A stretch of DNA of 17,488 bases from CBDHHC01 sp050633205 (GTDB lineage: Bacteria; Pseudomonadota; Alphaproteobacteria; Rhizobiales; CBDHHC01). The position numbers were made by a program, and so were the translations under genes. The DNA lies in assembly GCA_050633205.1 (NCBI GenBank), contig JBOEGA010000141.1:1-17488 (forward strand), written 5' to 3'. Position 1 is the stretch's first letter, and each line of letters opens with the position of its first letter. This document shows, in pieces, positions 14,489-17,488 of this stretch. The notes under the pieces are model-generated. The model did no database searches. It was not told the origin of the DNA and saw only the letters and a program-made list of their open reading frames with translations.

Positions 14489-15819
14489 GAGCCCGTAAAA
14501 ATAACTGTGTAACCGCCTATACTGTAACCCGATGATTCGAGGGGACTATTATGGGTGGTAGACGTAAAACGACAGAGAAGACCAAGATGCAAGCTCTTGC
14601 TGAAGAGCTTGCAAAGGACCTGAAAACACCTGAAGATCTTAGCGCATTTAGTGCTATGCTTACCAAGCTGACAGTTGAAGCAGCTTTGAAGGGTGAGATG
14701 AGCCATCATCTCGGGTATGAACCTCATGAGGCCAAAGGCCGTAACAGCGGCAATAGTCGAAACGGTTATTCATCCAAAACCCTGAAAGGCGATCATGGTG
14801 AGGTTGAGATCAACACACCACGCGATCGTGATGGCAGTTTCGAACCTCAGATCATTCCCAAAAGACAGACGCGGATCACAGGCATGGATGATCAGATCCT
14901 GAGCCTGTATGCCAGAGGCATGAGCACCCGGGATATAGTTGATGCTTTTCAGGAGATGTATGGAGCAGATATTTCTCCCGGCCTGATCTCTCAGGTCACG
15001 AATGCAGTGATGGATGAGGTTAAACAATGGCAGTCCCGTCCTCTGGATAGCGTTTATCCGATTGTTTTCCTGGACTGCATTGTAATCAAAATCCGTCAGG
15101 ACAAACGGGTTATCAATAAATCTGTTTTCTTAGCATTAGGTGTTAATATTGAAGGACAAAAAGACCTTTTGGGTCTGTGGCTTGCCGAGAACGAAGGCTC
15201 CAAATTCTGGCTTCAGGTTCTCACCGAGTTGCAGAACCGTGGTGTGGAGCAAATCCTGATTGCCTGTGTCGATGGTTTGACAGGCTTTCCAGATGCCATT
15301 GCTGCTGCCTATCCTCATGCCAAAATCCAGCTCTGCATCGTACATATGGTCCGCAATTCACTCAAATATGTTCCCTGGAAAGACTATAAAGCTGTCACGG
15401 CAGACCTGAAAAAGATATACAAATCAGCCACTGAAGAAGAAGCTCTGGCTGAGCTGGAACAGTTTGCAGAGAAATGGGATGAGAAATACCCGCAAATCTC
15501 AAAAACCTGGCACCGACACTGGCCCAACCTGATTACAATCTTCAACTCTCCCGAAGACATCAGAAAGGCGATCTATACGACCAACGCTGTGGAGTCTCTA
15601 AACAGCGTAATCCGCAAGGCTATTAAAACCAGAAAGCTGTTTCCCAATGACGATGCTGCTGTCAAACTGGTCTATCTTGCAATTAAAGTAGCATCCAAAA
15701 AATGGACAATGCCAATTCGCAACTGGAAATCGGCACTGAACAGGTTTATCATAGAATTTGATGAACAGCTCAAAGATTATATCTGAACCGGGTGGTTACA
15801 CAGATTATTTTACAGGGTC
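14489..15819 (+). mobile_element. Complete IS256-family insertion sequence
   Basis: A 1331-bp element with one transposase gene. The termini are imperfect 26-bp inverted repeats (21 of 26 identical), starting GAGCCCGTAA on the left (14489-14514) and, in reverse complement, GACCCTGTAA on the right (15794-15819), both ending CTGTGTAACC. It is flanked by a perfect 8-bp direct repeat ATAGAAAA. The intact gene and duplication indicate a recent insertion that could still move. Confidence 0.88.
14551..15786 (+). CDS. IS256-family (MULE-type DDE) transposase
   Basis: A 411-aa, apparently full-length transposase. The DDE triad is D175 (VFLDCIVIKIR), D241 (CVDGLTGFPDAI) and E348 (YTTNAVESLNSVIRK), with the characteristic C-x2-H (LCIVHMVRNS, C262/H265) before the insertion domain. 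Helical N-terminal DNA-binding region with GEMSHHLGYEPHE (48-60) and RNSGNSRNGYSSKTLKG is family-typical. The ATG at 14551 follows GAGGGG. The frame shows no defects, so the protein is probably functional. It catalyses copy-out/paste-in transposition of the enclosing element. Confidence 0.95.
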   Translation: MGGRRKTTEKTKMQALAEELAKDLKTPEDLSAFSAMLTKLTVEAALKGEMSHHLGYEPHEAKGRNSGNSRNGYSSKTLKGDHGEVEINTPRDRDGSFEPQIIPKRQTRITGMDDQILSLYARGMSTRDIVDAFQEMYGADISPGLISQVTNAVMDEVKQWQSRPLDSVYPIVFLDCIVIKIRQDKRVINKSVFLALGVNIEGQKDLLGLWLAENEGSKFWLQVLTELQNRGVEQILIACVDGLTGFPDAIAAAYPHAKIQLCIVHMVRNSLKYVPWKDYKAVTADLKKIYKSATEEEALAELEQFAEKWDEKYPQISKTWHRHWPNLITIFNSPEDIRKAIYTTNAVESLNSVIRKAIKTRKLFPNDDAAVKLVYLAIKVASKKWTMPIRNWKSALNRFIIEFDEQLKDYI

Positions 15820-15827
15820 ATAGAAAA
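15820..15827. repeat. Target-site duplication, right copy
   Basis: Second ATAGAAAA, immediately after the right inverted repeat and identical to 14481-14488. Confidence 0.85.
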
Positions 15828-15958
15828 ATCTTTACCCATCAAATTCTCATCGTATATGTACTTTGGTAACTATAATAACACTAAACATACAAAAAAACAA
15901 ACAGCCAAACTTTCAAAGGACTCCTAAAGTTAAATATTTGATCAAACGGCATGATAAC

Positions 15959-16804
15959 CTATGAAATCCCGGACAACTCCTCCTCTTTGTTTACAATGGC
16001 TTCCGCTAAACGTTCATCTATCTCCTTGCCATTCTCACTATAGTGTATTTCTCTATGACAGTTTGGAGTAAGAGCAGCCATCCTGTCAGGGCTATCCATT
16101 CCTTTATCTGATAACTTGCCAATGTGGTGGGATTCAAGAAACGGAGTACCATCAGGCTTATTAAAAGGAGCCGGCTTGCCGCAACATTCACATATTCCGT
16201 TTGCTCTACGAAGGACATAGGATTTTATAGCTTGGTTGCGTTCGTAATATACCTTCTTGTTCTCAACAGATTTTGCCTCTTTTACAGTCTTTGTTGAAGA
16301 GTAAGCACTTTTTCGAAGCTCTTCAAGTGATTTATTGCTGAGTTGCTGTTCCTCTTCTTGGCTCTCTACATACCCTTCATCCTCAGCATTCATAAGCTGA
16401 AAGATAATTCCCTTCCTCTCCTGCCCTTCGCTATCTGGAATTGTTTTGTACTGGTAGCCTATATAATTGAACTGACCTAGGAATTTGTATGGCTTGCCCT
16501 TTCCTGTAGCTTCAAATAAAAGGAGATCTTTTCCATTTTGCAGGTGATCTCTTATTTCCAGGTTACCTCGGGTGAATACCATATTACCTATCTGGCCTTC
16601 TCCAGTGTAGTGGAGTACATTCTCTTCATCATAACCATCCCTGTAGCCATATTGTGCACCAGTATCTCCGGTGAAAATGAAAATGTATGGGCTATCTTTT
16701 GAATAGGAAATTCCGCTTTGACGGTTTCCTCCATACTTTGAATGGATATCTTCTTGGCGACTGTATAATTTGCCAGGCTTAAAGGGATTGTAGAATGTAT
16801 TCAT
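15959..16804 (-). CDS. HNH endonuclease with SRA/McrA-like N-terminal domain
   Basis: A 281-aa two-domain protein. The N-terminal part (about 10-140) contains GDTGAQYGYRDGYDEENVLH, YTGEGQIGN and LLLFEATGKGKPYKFLGQF, the pattern found in front of McrA-like HNH nucleases and proposed there to read modified DNA. A charged linker (about 140-190) is rich in Glu/Gln. The C-terminal HNH domain (about 195-258) shows zinc pairs C205/C208 and C249/H254-type, the HH dyad H226-H227 and N248 (LTPNCHREIH). I infer a modification-dependent restriction or defence nuclease; a homing-type role is less likely. The ATG at 16804 has AAGGAG about 14 nt upstream, a long spacing. No methylase gene accompanies it. 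It converges on the interrupted gene. Confidence 0.78.
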   Translation of the reverse strand: MNTFYNPFKPGKLYSRQEDIHSKYGGNRQSGISYSKDSPYIFIFTGDTGAQYGYRDGYDEENVLHYTGEGQIGNMVFTRGNLEIRDHLQNGKDLLLFEATGKGKPYKFLGQFNYIGYQYKTIPDSEGQERKGIIFQLMNAEDEGYVESQEEEQQLSNKSLEELRKSAYSSTKTVKEAKSVENKKVYYERNQAIKSYVLRRANGICECCGKPAPFNKPDGTPFLESHHIGKLSDKGMDSPDRMAALTPNCHREIHYSENGKEIDERLAEAIVNKEEELSGIS

Positions 16805-16860
16805 AGGATAAAAAAACTCTCCTTAAAAAGGCGAACATTCATATGCGATATTTAGTAAAA

Positions 16861-16916
16861 TCTCTTTGCCTGTAATTGGACCTCTTCGTACCAGTATTCA
16901 TTCAATTGCAAAGAGA
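16861..16916. promoter_or_regulatory. Interrupted inverted repeat between nuclease gene and small membrane ORF
   Basis: TCTCTTTG (16861-16868) pairs with CAAAGAGA (16909-16916), and inside it AATTG (16874-16878) pairs with CAATT (16903-16907). It lies 57 nt upstream of the nuclease start in a divergent intergenic region. It could be an operator or leader hairpin; the role is unproven. Confidence 0.3.
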
Positions 16917-17019
16917 GTGCAAGAAGCAAACTCAAATATGTGAAATAGCACAATAAGAACGTATCTCGTGGCATTCATTATGCTCAGAGATATATTACTT
17001 TTCTGGCTTCCTATACCCA

Positions 17020-17025
17020 TATAAT
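17020..17025 (+). promoter_or_regulatory. Candidate -10 element for the small membrane ORF
   Basis: A perfect TATAAT lies 30 nt before the ATG at 17056. The -35 region is poor (TTACTT with a 19-nt spacer). Transcription from here would leave a short leader containing the ribosome site. Confidence 0.35.
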
Positions 17026-17055
17026 ATTCTTTGGCATCTTTTATGGCAGGACGAG

Positions 17056-17205
17056 ATGGAAGGTATTTATATATTAGGAATTATTATAACCGGTGTAGCT
17101 TTTGTAATAGGCTTCATTGCAAGTCTGATAACTATTTGGATTGCAGTTGCTAACAAAATGAAAAATATGAAAATTTCTGATGAAAGTCATTCATTCTTTC
17201 AGTAA
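17056..17205 (+). CDS. Small single-helix membrane protein, hypothetical
   Basis: A 49-aa protein, MEGIYILGIIITGVAFVIGF and onward, with one long N-terminal membrane helix (about 4-34), then a short basic and polar tail ending SHSFFQ. AGGA lies just before the ATG with CGAG as spacer, and a TATAAT is upstream. It is too short for standard gene callers. The stop TAA (17203-17205) is followed in the same frame by another open stretch, so it may instead be the 5' part of a longer gene broken by a nonsense codon. No family recognised. Confidence 0.45.
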   Translation: MEGIYILGIIITGVAFVIGFIASLITIWIAVANKMKNMKISDESHSFFQ

Positions 17206-17488
17206 ATATTTATTGGAAATTCAAACTCGAAGCCGGATAAGTGTCGTATTTTACTACGATACGATGTCAATAAAATTAATGAGCCGGGTACATTTGAGAA
17301 AACCTCCAGGGACTTTGAAAAAATGGCCCCCCTTGCTTATAGAGGAGATTTTATAAGTAATCCTGTTGGAGTTCTAAAAGCAGCAGAGTTTGGATATGAG
17401 AATGGAAAAATGGCAGCTTTAGGCTTTATGTTTATATTCGTGCTATTCGTTTTAGTTTTTGTTTTTTTGATCAACCCCCAATTTCTAC
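17206..17488 (+). CDS. Partial open frame running off the window, same frame as the small membrane ORF
   Basis: Ninety-four codons without stop follow the TAA of the small ORF. The first ATG in this frame is at 17323 (MAPLAYRGDFISNPVG) and has no good ribosome site. The 3' end encodes a strongly hydrophobic helix (GFMFIFVLFVLVFVFLI) and then runs into the IS-terminus repeat at 17468, which supplies the last visible codons. It may be the 3' part of one two-helix membrane protein with a polar middle. Incomplete and probably truncated by the IS. Confidence 0.3.
   Translation, partial: MFIGNSNSKPDKCRILLRYDVNKINEPGTFEKTSRDFEKMAPLAYRGDFISNPVGVLKAAEFGYENGKMAALGFMFIFVLFVLVFVFLINPQFL
17468..17488. 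repeat. Insertion-sequence terminus at the right window edge
   Basis: Exact inverted copy of bases 1-21, beginning TGATCAACCCCC. The element body would continue to the right of the window. It cuts the open frame before it. Confidence 0.65.

Larger units (their letters stand above)
14187..15927 (+). pseudogene. Unrecognised gene, 5'-truncated and interrupted by the IS256 element
   Basis: An open frame 14187-14488 has no usable start and encodes about 100 hydrophilic, Lys/Glu-rich residues (LESDPEGEEYKKTYANLKEK, later SPGYYKVKTLFGNDIIDLLE), probably helical or coiled coil. The IS256-family element then enters. If the element and one copy of the 8-bp duplication are removed, the frame continues from 15828 to TAA 15925-15927, giving at least 133 codons in total. 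With the insertion, the product ends EKSP and loses about the last 34 residues. The 5' part is lost at the rve remnant. No family recognised. It is a disrupted accessory gene. Confidence 0.6.

Noticed and set aside
15937..15946. Palindrome TTTGATCAAA as a terminator between converging genes
   Set aside because: It is a 10-bp perfect palindrome without a loop or U-tract, too short and AT-rich for an intrinsic terminator.
1..17488. CRISPR array or tandem-repeat locus
   Set aside because: No regularly spaced direct repeats were seen; the repeated character of 10509-12896 is at protein level (Asp-box units), not a DNA array.

Overview
The window looks like a draft-assembly contig of a proteobacterium, probably an alphaproteobacterium: low-to-moderate GC, TauABC/SsuA-type transport genes, a Crp/Fnr regulator, and IS5-, IS256- and IS3/IS481-like elements. 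The genus cannot be named from the sequence. Both ends carry the same perfect 21-bp sequence in inverted orientation, with the TG...CA termini of a transposable element. The contig therefore probably stops inside two copies of one insertion sequence.

Left part (about 22-9954) is a dense block of nine minus-strand genes. In transcription order they are: periplasmic binding protein 2, ABC permease 2, ABC ATPase, an allophanate-hydrolase-like amidase, a MetX-like alpha/beta hydrolase, a 225-bp gap, an M20 metallopeptidase/deacylase, ABC permease 1, a TauA-like binding protein 1, and a Crp/Fnr-family regulator. Most junctions overlap or are very short. The set reads as an uptake-and-degradation unit: two binding protein/permease pairs share the only ATPase gene present, and three hydrolases could cut amide or ester bonds in the imported compound. 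The substrate is unknown; a sulfonate-like or nitrogen-rich amide (thiamin-pyrimidine, ureido or allophanate type) is possible.

The boundary is at 9955-10001, where the 3' 47 nt of a tRNA-Arg(UCU) gene, from the anticodon stem to CCA, remain on the minus strand. This is what an attachment site left by a tRNA-targeting integrative element looks like. The flank to the left is conserved metabolism and the flank to the right is accessory DNA. An IS-mediated truncation of the tRNA gene is the alternative.

Right part (about 10002-17488) is accessory DNA. It holds an IS-end remnant, a small two-helix membrane protein, a 795-aa cytoplasm-predicted Asp-box/BNR beta-propeller protein, and an orphan small ORF. 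These are followed by nested IS debris (a broken IS5-family transposase and a frameshifted rve-type transposase) and an intact IS256-family element with perfect 8-bp target duplications. That element interrupts an unrecognised gene whose frame can be rejoined across it. Last come a probable HNH endonuclease with an uncharacterised N-terminal domain, and a small membrane-protein ORF followed in frame by a second open segment that runs off the end.
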